Shown in pieces: positions 57,020 to 64,000 of a stretch of DNA of 64,000 bases. A model generated the notes under the pieces. That model was not told the DNA's origin and searched no databases. It saw only the letters and a program-made list of their open reading frames with translations. Location: contig NZ_CP108101.1 of NCBI RefSeq assembly GCF_036195325.1, positions 496,001 to 560,000 on the forward strand, read 5' to 3'. Every line of letters begins with the position of its first letter. Position 1 is the stretch's first letter. A program made the position numbers and the translations under genes. The stretch is from Streptomyces sp. NBC_00234. GTDB taxonomy: Bacteria; Actinomycetota; Actinomycetes; Streptomycetales; Streptomycetaceae.

Positions 57020-57922
57020 CTATTCGGCGCGTCCCGCGTAGTACGTGGCGATCATGTCCTCGGCCCCGTGTCCGGCCTCCTCCGCGCGGGCGAACCGTGC
57101 GGTGGAGGCGGCGACCAGATCGAGCTTCACCCCGGCGGCCCCGGCCGCTTCGAGGATGAGGCGGGAGTCCTTGAGCGCCGTGGACAGGGCGAAGCTCGCC
57201 GTGAGGTCCCCCGAGAGGACCGCGCCGGCCTTGGCCTGCAGATACGGGGTGTCCAGCGGGCCGCCCTTCATGGCATCCAGGAACACCTGGGGAGGCACGC
57301 CCAGTCCGTCCGCGAGGTTGAGGCATTCGGCCACGCTGCTGACCAGGTTGATCACCCAGGTGTTGACGACCAGTTTCAGCCGTGACGCCGCTCCGGGGTC
57401 CTCGCCGAGCCAGAGGGTGCGCTGCCCGATCGCGTCGAGGACCGGCCCCACGACGGCCCTGGCCGAGGAGGGCCCGGAGACGAACACCGTCAGCTTGCCC
57501 TGCTCGGCCGGCTGCTTGGTGCCGGCGACCGGAGAGTCCAGATAGACGAGCCCCAGCCCGGCGGCCCGGTGCGCCAGGTCCGTGGTGACGTCGGGGCCGA
57601 CCGTGGAGCTCTGCAGCCAGATCTGGCCGGGCCGGAGGCCGGGGGTGGCCGCCGTCAGGGTCTCGGCGACGGACCGGCCGTCGTTCAGCACGGTGAGGAC
57701 GACGTCGGCACCGCGCACGGCGTCCTCCGCGGTGTCCGCGACGGTGGCGCCCGCGCCCGCGAGGGGCCGGGCCCTGTCCTGGGTGCGGTTCCACGCGCGG
57801 ACCTGGATGCCGGCCCTGAGCAGGCTGCGGGCCATGCCGGAGCCCATGATTCCGGTACCGAGGACCGCGACGGTGGGCTTCCCGGGAACGGCGCCGGGCG
57901 AGGGGGCGGGAGCGGCTGTCAT
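57020..57922 (-). CDS. Beta-hydroxyacid dehydrogenase (6PGDH/3-hydroxyisobutyrate dehydrogenase family)
   Basis: 300-aa NAD(P)-dependent dehydrogenase. The Rossmann motif is VLGTGIMGSG (22-29 core), the family signature is YLDSPVAGTKQPAEQGKLTV, and the catalytic Lys lies in RLKLVVNTWV. The C-terminal all-helical domain (GLGVPPQVFLDAM, LKDSRLILEAA) is as expected. ATG at 57922 is used; the long frame upstream is without similarity. 56 bp downstream of the cbiZ-like gene, same strand. The substrate is not identified. Confidence 0.9.
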   Translation of the reverse strand: MTAAPAPSPGAVPGKPTVAVLGTGIMGSGMARSLLRAGIQVRAWNRTQDRARPLAGAGATVADTAEDAVRGADVVLTVLNDGRSVAETLTAATPGLRPGQIWLQSSTVGPDVTTDLAHRAAGLGLVYLDSPVAGTKQPAEQGKLTVFVSGPSSARAVVGPVLDAIGQRTLWLGEDPGAASRLKLVVNTWVINLVSSVAECLNLADGLGVPPQVFLDAMKGGPLDTPYLQAKAGAVLSGDLTASFALSTALKDSRLILEAAGAAGVKLDLVAASTARFARAEEAGHGAEDMIATYYAGRAE

Positions 57923-57978
57923 GCGGAGGTTCCTTCCATCGGCCGCGCCGGGGAGGAGCACGGCGCGGCGGGCAGGAC

Positions 57979-58623
57979 TCAAGACTGCCGCAGCGCGCTC
58001 TCCAGAACGGCGCTGTGCACGGCCCTGGCGAGTCGCGACCCCCAGGGCGAACGCGGCCCGGCGAAGGGCTCCGCCGGATCGTCGCCCGGTTCCGGCGCGG
58101 CGACGCACACCGCGTCGGTGGGGGTGCCCGAGCAGTCGAGACCGGCGTCCAGGAGCGCCTGGACCTTGGCCTCGGTGGCGGTCGCGACGGCGTTGACGAG
58201 TGCGGCGTCGGAGAGGGCGACGGGAAGGGTCACGACGATGTTGACGGTGCCCGGCCGCGGCGGGCCTCCGCCCTCGTCCGGGGCGGCGGCCCATCCCCGT
58301 ACGCCGAGTCCGGCGGTGACGGTCGCGGTCACTCCCCCGTCGGCCGCCACGGTGCGGGCGGTGACGTCGGCGGCCGTCATCAGGCCGGCGCCGGGGCCGG
58401 TGAGCGCCTCGTCGGCGGCGATCTCGGCGAGATGACGGTCCGGGTCCATACGGGGATAGCCACCCGGGACCTGCGCGTTGAGAATCCAGGCGCGGGGACC
58501 GATTCCGCCGCCGAGGACGGCGCTGCTGCAGACCCGCCATCCGGGGCCGAGCCGCCAGACCAGGTGGTGGAGACGGTGGCCGTCCTCCTGGCGGGCCAGG
58601 AGCTCACCGCGTTGTTCCGGCAC
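57979..58623 (-). CDS. Adenosylcobinamide amidohydrolase, CbiZ-like
   Basis: About 214 aa. CbiZ hydrolyses adenosylcobinamide to adenosylcobyric acid for cobamide salvage. Family features are WRVCSSAVLGGGIGPRAWIL, NAQVPGGYPRMDP, GLMTAADVTARTV, ATVTAGLGVRGWA, and the C-terminal LDCSGTPTDAVCVAAP. The start is uncertain: GTG at 58623 gives the expected N-terminus, while GTG at 58707 is an alternative; neither has a good ribosome-binding site. No B12 riboswitch was seen upstream. Confidence 0.78.
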   Translation of the reverse strand: MPEQRGELLARQEDGHRLHHLVWRLGPGWRVCSSAVLGGGIGPRAWILNAQVPGGYPRMDPDRHLAEIAADEALTGPGAGLMTAADVTARTVAADGGVTATVTAGLGVRGWAAAPDEGGGPPRPGTVNIVVTLPVALSDAALVNAVATATEAKVQALLDAGLDCSGTPTDAVCVAAPEPGDDPAEPFAGPRSPWGSRLARAVHSAVLESALRQS

Positions 58624-59012
58624 GAGGACGCGTACGGAATGGATGGTGCACCCCCGGTGGCACGGCGTGACGAGGTCGTCGATGGCCCGTCGATCATAGG
58701 CGCGCACGAAACGCGCCCGGAGCCGGGCGCGGACGCGTGGCCGGAACCGGCCCGGACCTGCACCGTCCGCCCGGCCACCCTGTCCGCCCCCCGGGCGAGG
58801 AGAACCCCGGGCGTCACCCGTTCGGCCTAATGGTGGCGGGGGCCCCGCAACGGCCCGGCACGGGGCCGAGGCCCACGCGCCGGGCCTCTGACGTGTCGAC
58901 CCCACCGGCCGGGAGGTTGCAGCGTCCATCCGGGTGAGGCGCGATGGAAGCCGGGCGCGCCTTCCCTGCTGGACCCACCCACAGGACGCGTCCGGGCGAG
59001 GAGGAATCGGCC
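58624..59012. other. Divergent intergenic stretch
   Basis: Contains the promoters of the cbiZ-like gene and of the PRC-barrel gene. Part could belong to a longer cbiZ N-terminus. No further gene or structured element recognised. Confidence 0.4.
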
Positions 59013-60068
59013 ATGGGAGCCGCAGACGGTTTCACGGATTCCGCAGAGCTTGACGGTCTGAACGTCTACGACAACGAGGGCGAGAAGGTCGGAAGCGTGG
59101 GGCGGGTGTACGTCGACGACGTCACGGGCAAGCCCGACTGGATCACGGTCAAGACCGGCATGTTCGGCATGAAGGAGAGCTTCGTACCGCTCGCCGGAGC
59201 CCGCCGGGTCGCCTCCGACCTGCACATCTCTCATCCGAAGGACAAGGTCAAGGACGCCCCGCGGGTCGACGCGGACGCCCACCTCTCCGTAACGGAGGAG
59301 GAGGAGCTCTACCGCCACTACGGCCTCACGCGGAAGACGACCGCCAAGCCCGGAGGATCGGCGGCTATGGGGACCGGTACGGGCCCCGGAGCTCCGACCG
59401 TGGCCGGAACCGGCACGATGGGCGCGGCCGGAGCGGCGGGTGCCGCGGGAACCGCAGGCGCTGCGGGCGCTGCGGGGACCACCCGCGCCACCGGAACCCC
59501 CGCAGCGGGTGCCGGCAGGACGACGACCGCGGGCACGGCCGGGACGGCGGGAGCAGGAGCCGGCGCCGGTGCGGGCAAGCACCGTGACACCCCCGCGACG
59601 ACGGGGCGTCCGCTCGTGGGCGCCGGGGCCGAACGGTCCGCGACCGACCGTGGCGGCAAGGACGAAATGATCCGCTCCGAGGAGCAGCTGCACGTCGGGA
59701 CGGAGGAGTACGAGAGCGGAAAGGCGCGCCTGCACAAGTACGTGGTGACCGAGAACGTCACCCGCACCGTGCCCGTCTCCCACGAGGAGGTACGCGTCGT
59801 CCGCGAGCCCATGCGGCCGGGCGAGAAGTCCGCCGGGACGTCGAGCTTCGGCGAAGAGGACGTCGAGGTCACCCTCCACGCGGAACGGGCCACCGTCCGC
59901 AAGGAGGCCGTGCCGGTGGAACGTGTCCGCCTCGAAACCAACAGGGTCACCGAGCAGAAGGAAGTCTCCGCCGAGATCCGCAAGGAGAAGATCGACTACG
60001 CGGACGGGAAGGACATGGGCAGCGGCAAGGACACGGGCGGCGAGTTCGGTCAGGGACGCCGCCGCTGA
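59013..60068 (+). CDS. PRC-barrel and DUF2382 domain protein
   Basis: 351-aa protein. Residues about 8-80 are a PRC-barrel (LNVYDNEGEKVGSVGRVYVD, WITVKTGMFG). Residues about 110-210 are a low-complexity Gly/Ala/Thr linker with repeated GAAGAAGTAG-type units. The C-terminal part is DUF2382 (RSEEQLHVGTEEYESGKARL, VPVSHEEVRVVREPM, VRKEAVPVERVRLET). Such proteins are often abundant in stress or sporulation conditions in actinomycetes; function unproven. ATG at 59013 follows GAGGAGG. A strong terminator follows. Confidence 0.88.
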   Translation: MGAADGFTDSAELDGLNVYDNEGEKVGSVGRVYVDDVTGKPDWITVKTGMFGMKESFVPLAGARRVASDLHISHPKDKVKDAPRVDADAHLSVTEEEELYRHYGLTRKTTAKPGGSAAMGTGTGPGAPTVAGTGTMGAAGAAGAAGTAGAAGAAGTTRATGTPAAGAGRTTTAGTAGTAGAGAGAGAGKHRDTPATTGRPLVGAGAERSATDRGGKDEMIRSEEQLHVGTEEYESGKARLHKYVVTENVTRTVPVSHEEVRVVREPMRPGEKSAGTSSFGEEDVEVTLHAERATVRKEAVPVERVRLETNRVTEQKEVSAEIRKEKIDYADGKDMGSGKDTGGEFGQGRRR

Positions 60069-60107
60069 CCCCCTGTACGCGACGGACCGACGTACACCGC
60101 AAGGCAG

Positions 60108-60140
60108 GGGGCGGACCCGCGGCATTCGGGTCCGCCCCTT
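60108..60140 (+). terminator. Terminator after PRC-barrel gene
   Basis: GGGGCGGACCCG (60108-60119), 7-nt loop, CGGGTCCGCCCC (60127-60138), then TT; a perfect 12-bp stem 40 bp after the stop. Confidence 0.75.
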
Positions 60141-60259
60141 CGTCGTCCTCCCAGTGAGCCGCTTCGCCGCAGGACCCGACCGGCAACGGGTAATGGGCGG
60201 GTAACGAGGTCTTCCTACCGTGTCGCCGCATCATGGTCCGGCTCACGGAGGGGAATCCG

Positions 60260-61987
60260 GTGACCCTGTCAGTGGCGGAGACCGTCACCATCCGAGTGCT
60301 CGGTGGCTTCCGGGTGGAGTGCGGCGGCCGGGCGTTGCCCCCCGGGCGGTGGTCCCGGCCCAGTGCGCAACGGCTCCTCAAGGCCCTGGCGGTGGCGGAC
60401 GGGGCCCGGATGCACCGCGCCCGGCTCGCAGCGCTGCTCTGGCCGCACGCGGACCGCGCTTCGGCGGCGCGGAGTCTGCGGGTGGCCCTGCACGCGGTGC
60501 GGCGTGCCCTGGAACCCGGCCTGGGTGCCGGGGCCCCGTCCTCGTACGTCGTGTCCGGTGAGGACGGTTCGGTGGGTCTGGCGGACGGGCGGGTGCGGGT
60601 GGACCTGGCCGTGATCCGTGAGGCTGCGGCCGGGCGCCGGACGGATGAACCGTGCGCGCTGGTACGCCTGTTGCTGCCCGAGGTGCTGCCCGACGACGGC
60701 GACGAGACCTTTGTGCGGGCGGCTCGGAGCAGCCACCGGGAGTTGCGGCGCGCGCTGGCGGTCGGCTGCGCGGAGCAGGGGACGGACACGTCGGGGCGCG
60801 TGAACGAGGTACTGAGTGCGGTCCTCCGTGCCGACCCGCTGGCGGCGGACGTCTGCCGCGCGCTCCTGCGGCGTCTGATCGCGTCGGGCCGCCACGGAGA
60901 GGCCGTTCAGCATTACCACGCGTACCGCGAAGCTCTGGTCGACGCCTGCGGCACGGAGCCGGACCGGCCCCTGCGCGATCTGTTCGCGCGGGCTCTGGCC
61001 GTAGCGGCGCCCGCCCCGCCCCCCGTCGCCGAAGCGCTGGAATTCGTGGGCCGGGAGGCCGAGTTGGCCCTGCTCACCGCCCTGCCCCGGCCGGACCGCC
61101 CGTCGGTGGTGGAGCTGACGGGTGAACCCGGAATCGGCCTGTCGCGGACCTTGTCCGAGGCCGCGGCGCGGCTGCGCGGAAGCGGAGCCCATGTCCTGCA
61201 CGCGTCGGGGAGCCGCACGGACGAGGGCGGCGGGTACGAGGCCGTCCTCGCGCCGGTCGATGACTTCGTGGGGCGGCTGGACGCGGCCGGCCGCGCCTCG
61301 GTCGCGCTGGCACACCCCGCTCTCGCCGCCGTACTGCCGTCCCTGTACGGGGACATGAAGCGGACGGACGACGCGGGTGTCACCGACCTGTGCGCCTTCG
61401 TGACCGCCCTGGCCCGGTCCCGCCCCGTCGTCCTGCTCCTGGACGATCTGGACCGGGCCGGGCCGGCCGCCGCGCGCCTGCTGCGCCGGCTGACGGCACG
61501 TTGCGCGCGGCTGCCGGTGAGGTTCGTGGTGGCGAACCGGAGCGGGAAGCGCGGATGGCCGGGCCGCACCGGTGCACACCGGCTCGCGCTCGGCAGGCTG
61601 AGTGAGGCGCAGTGCGCGCGACTGGCGGGTGGCGGCGACGCGGGACACGAGATGTTCGCTCTCTCGGGGGGCAATCCCCTGTGCGTGATGGAGGTGATGC
61701 GGGGCGGGGAGGATCTGGTCGGCCGGCGGCTGGGCAGGGAGTCCTGGCAGGTGCGCGAGGTGGTGGAGCTGATCGCGCGGCACCCGCGGGGTCTGTCGTT
61801 GGCCGCTCTCACCCACGAGGCCGGCCAGGGCGCGCGTGCGCGCTTTCTGACCGGCCTCGACCAGGCGTTGCGCCTGGGTTGGGTGCGCGCCGCTCCTGGC
61901 GGCACGGGCAGCGTCTACACACTGGCGCTGCCTGCCGGGCGTGCGGTGGCTGCCGCCCGCGCGGGGCGGACGGCAGCCGGTGCGCGG
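60260..61987 (+). CDS. SARP/AfsR-like regulator with BTAD and degenerate ATPase domain; 3' end unresolved
   Basis: GTG at 60260 with GGAGGGG close upstream. Product: N-terminal OmpR/SARP winged helix (about 5-95; IRVLGGFRVECGGRALPPGR, LAALLWPHADRASAARSLRV), a BTAD tetratricopeptide-like domain (about 100-255; DPLAADVCRALLRRLIASGR then HGEAVQHYHAYREALVDACG) and an AAA/NTPase-like domain. In the latter, Walker A reads GEPGIGLS (288-295): the essential Lys is Leu294, while Walker B (VVLLLDDLD) is kept. The homologous part ends near 61980, but the frame has no stop before the window edge; it runs on antisense through the convergent peptidase gene. The coordinate given is where that gene's stop codon begins. 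A lost stop, sequence error or truncated gene are all possible. Confidence 0.72.
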
Positions 61988-64000
61988 TTACTTCAGGGCG
62001 TAGGCCCGGGTGATCGTCTGGACGGTGCGGTTGCCCGCCTCGTCCCGGACCTCCGCCTTGACGGAAACGAATCCGTTGGTGGCCGCGAGGTCGGCGTTCC
62101 GGTAGGAGGCCCGGAAGGAGTTGCCGTCGACCCGGTCGACGTCGACGGACTTCCAGGTGGCGCCGTCGTCGTAGCTGACCGAGACCTTGGCTCCGGCCAT
62201 CTTCGTGGAGCCCTCCCAGCCCTTGGAGCGGGAGGCGTCCACGGTGAAGGAGTAGCTCTGGCCGGCGGACACCCGGTTGAGGATGTCGGTGTTCATCCCG
62301 TAGTCGAGCAGGACGACCGGCAGTGCCTCACACGTGGTGGCCTTCGGGACGGTGGCGGTGCAGTTGTCCACCTGCATCTCTGTCGGAGCGGCGGACGTGA
62401 AGCCGTACTCGGTACGGACCTTGGTGCCGAGGTTGACGCCGGTGTAGTCCGTGGACCGGGTGTTGTCGTCGACGAACACGTAGTCGGCCTTCTCCTTCAC
62501 CAGGAGCTGGGTGGTGTCGGTGATGCGCTCGCCGTTGCGGTAGTAGCTCCAGGCGCGGGCCCGGTTGCTCTTCAGGTAGTGGTCGGCATCCGAGTCGCCG
62601 CCGAGCTGGCCACCGAAGACCGTGCCTGCGTCGGTGCGGCAGAAGTTGCAGATGTACTGGGTCCAGTTGGACGGGTGCATGGCCGGCTCGAACCAGGCCT
62701 CCTCCGTCACCTGGCCCGGCCGGTAGCTCCTGGACGTCTCCTGCATACCGGCGGGATGATCCGTCCGGGCCATGACGTTCTGGCCGTACGTCACCGAGGA
62801 CGCGGCGCGCACGTAGTCGTCACGCTGATGACCCTGCTGCAGGAACTGGGCGGAGCGGAACGACGTCATGGGGTACGGGCCCCAGGAGTGCATCGTGTAG
62901 TAGCCGACACGACCGGCACCGTCGCTGTGGAACGAGTTCTTGATCTTGGCGAAGTCCCCGGACCGGGCAGGGACGGCGAGGTTCGCCGGAATGCCGTTGT
63001 TGAAGTCCCACTGTCCCGCGTAGGAGTAGCCGGACTCCTCGACGCCCTTCAGCGCGACGGTCGTACGGCCCTTGGCCAGGCTTGCCGCGAGCTTGGCGCC
63101 GTCGGCGTGGCTCGTGGCGATGTAGGGGACCGTGACGCCGAGGATGACGATGCCCTGCGGGGAGTCGTCATTGGGGGCCAGGACGATCGCGGAGGCTCCG
63201 GCCTTCTCGACGGACTTGACGAGCGTCGAGCTCTCGGCATAGGTGGAGTCGACGTGCAGCAGAGCGGCCTTGCCCGCGAGGTCCTTGCCCTCGAGGTCGG
63301 CGGCAGAGCCCGATCCGACGTCGATGACATCGAAGGACTTCGTCCCGTCGAAGCGGTTGAGGTAGCTCGACGTCTTCGCGCTGATGGCAAAGGAGTCGGG
63401 CCGGGTGACGGTCGCCCGTACCAGCGGTTCCCGCCGGCTCTGGTAGAAGGAGGCCCACAGCTCGCCCGTGGCCGGCTTGGCGCTCGGAATGGCGCCGAAG
63501 CGCTGATCGGACCAGTTGACGAGGCCCGCGACACCCGACATGGACCGCCGCTTGGTGGCCGAGGTCCTGGTGAGCTGCTGCGAGAACTCGGAGTTCTCCA
63601 GCGCCCTCTTCTCGTCGGGCGTGACGATCCGGAAGTCCGTCGCCTTGGTGGCGTCGACCGTGGCGCCGCCGTCCCCTTCGGTGAGGTCGATCTCGGCTAC
63701 GTTGAACAGGTCGGTGGCGTACGCCTCGCTGGATGTGCCGATGCCTGCGGTGCTGAGCTGTCCCGTGACGGTGTACTTCCCGACGGGCAACCGCAGTTCC
63801 TGGTGCCCCCCAACGAAGGTGAACGACGAGAAGTAGTCGTTGTCCAGGCCCATGACCAGGTACCGGACGGACGGCGACGAACCGCCTCGGCGGTCCTTGA
63901 AGTCGAGGCTCAGACCGTACCGCTTCGCCTCCGTGGTGAAACCGACGACGGTGTGGGCGGTTGCGCCTTCCGGGGTGGTCGCGGTGATCCGGCCGGAGTA
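61988..64000 (-). CDS. Large secreted S8-type serine peptidase, C-terminal part (N-terminus beyond window)
   Basis: At least 670 codons; the frame is open to the right edge, so the signal peptide and catalytic triad are outside. A PA-like insert domain is visible (DLAGKAALLHVDSTYAESST, VEKAGASAIVLAPND), followed by beta-rich regions and an Ig-like C-terminal domain (KVSVSYDDGATWKSVDVDRV, VSVKAEVRDEAGNRTVQTIT). This layout is that of the large extracellular subtilases of Streptomyces; the peptidase assignment is therefore by architecture, not by active-site residues. Confidence 0.7.
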   Translation of the reverse strand, partial: YSGRITATTPEGATAHTVVGFTTEAKRYGLSLDFKDRRGGSSPSVRYLVMGLDNDYFSSFTFVGGHQELRLPVGKYTVTGQLSTAGIGTSSEAYATDLFNVAEIDLTEGDGGATVDATKATDFRIVTPDEKRALENSEFSQQLTRTSATKRRSMSGVAGLVNWSDQRFGAIPSAKPATGELWASFYQSRREPLVRATVTRPDSFAISAKTSSYLNRFDGTKSFDVIDVGSGSAADLEGKDLAGKAALLHVDSTYAESSTLVKSVEKAGASAIVLAPNDDSPQGIVILGVTVPYIATSHADGAKLAASLAKGRTTVALKGVEESGYSYAGQWDFNNGIPANLAVPARSGDFAKIKNSFHSDGAGRVGYYTMHSWGPYPMTSFRSAQFLQQGHQRDDYVRAASSVTYGQNVMARTDHPAGMQETSRSYRPGQVTEEAWFEPAMHPSNWTQYICNFCRTDAGTVFGGQLGGDSDADHYLKSNRARAWSYYRNGERITDTTQLLVKEKADYVFVDDNTRSTDYTGVNLGTKVRTEYGFTSAAPTEMQVDNCTATVPKATTCEALPVVLLDYGMNTDILNRVSAGQSYSFTVDASRSKGWEGSTKMAGAKVSVSYDDGATWKSVDVDRVDGNSFRASYRNADLAATNGFVSVKAEVRDEAGNRTVQTITRAYALK

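Noticed and set aside
58624..59012. Cobalamin riboswitch upstream of the cbiZ-like gene
   Set aside because: No B12-box sequence could be found on the minus strand in this region.
60269..61816. 515-codon minus-strand frame
   Set aside because: Antisense to the SARP regulator, which has recognisable winged-helix and BTAD sequence on the plus strand.

Overview
The window looks like chromosomal DNA of a Streptomyces or close relative. It is GC-rich throughout, uses GTG and TTG starts, and carries actinomycete gene families (SCO2400-like zinc ribbon protein, DUF6191, SigB/F-type sigma factor, SpoIIE phosphatase, SARP regulator, GH6 cellulase with a CebR-type operator). No rRNA, tRNA or CRISPR array was found.

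Region 1 (1-19,277) is mosaic. It opens with an xdhABC operon for a molybdenum xanthine dehydrogenase, cut by the left edge and closed by a hairpin terminator. Then come an SCO2400-like protein, two small hypotheticals and transposase debris. A TrmB/LuxR-type regulator converges on a very large secreted subtilase with a HAF-repeat tail. After that are a nucleotidyltransferase, a small alpha/beta hydrolase, a hydrolase-APH fusion, a divergent monooxygenase/MerR pair sharing a clear operator, and a DUF2461-type protein. Three transposase or repeat scars mark past insertions.

Region 2 (19,278-31,700) is conventional: the dihydroxyacetone kinase operon dhaKLM, a secreted phosphodiester glycosidase/metallophosphoesterase, a NUDIX hydrolase, a secreted serine hydrolase, an ABC-F protein behind a short leader peptide and two hairpins, a DUF574-type methyltransferase, and a secreted GH6 cellulase with a CebR-like box.

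Region 3 (31,778-52,153) is the outstanding feature. A 5,094-bp segment is present four times head to tail with no difference seen. Each unit carries a tetR-SDR-alcohol dehydrogenase operon, a divergent GtrA-like membrane protein gene and a SpoIIE-type phosphatase gene. The join is blunt: one end lies inside a DUF6191 gene and the other 27 bases upstream of the phosphatase start. Only copy 1 keeps an intact DUF6191 gene and only copy 4 keeps the native upstream region of the phosphatase. At the other three phosphatase genes, a truncated DUF6191 gene now sits directly upstream on the same strand. This is either a recent gene amplification or an assembly error.

Region 4 (52,154-64,000) holds a translationally coupled quinone oxidoreductase/GNAT pair, a SigB/F-type sigma factor, a Tat-exported sulfite oxidase-like molybdoenzyme, a beta-hydroxyacid dehydrogenase, a CbiZ-like amidohydrolase, a PRC-barrel/DUF2382 stress-type protein, a SARP regulator whose frame has no stop in the window, and the C-terminal part of a large secreted peptidase running off the right edge.
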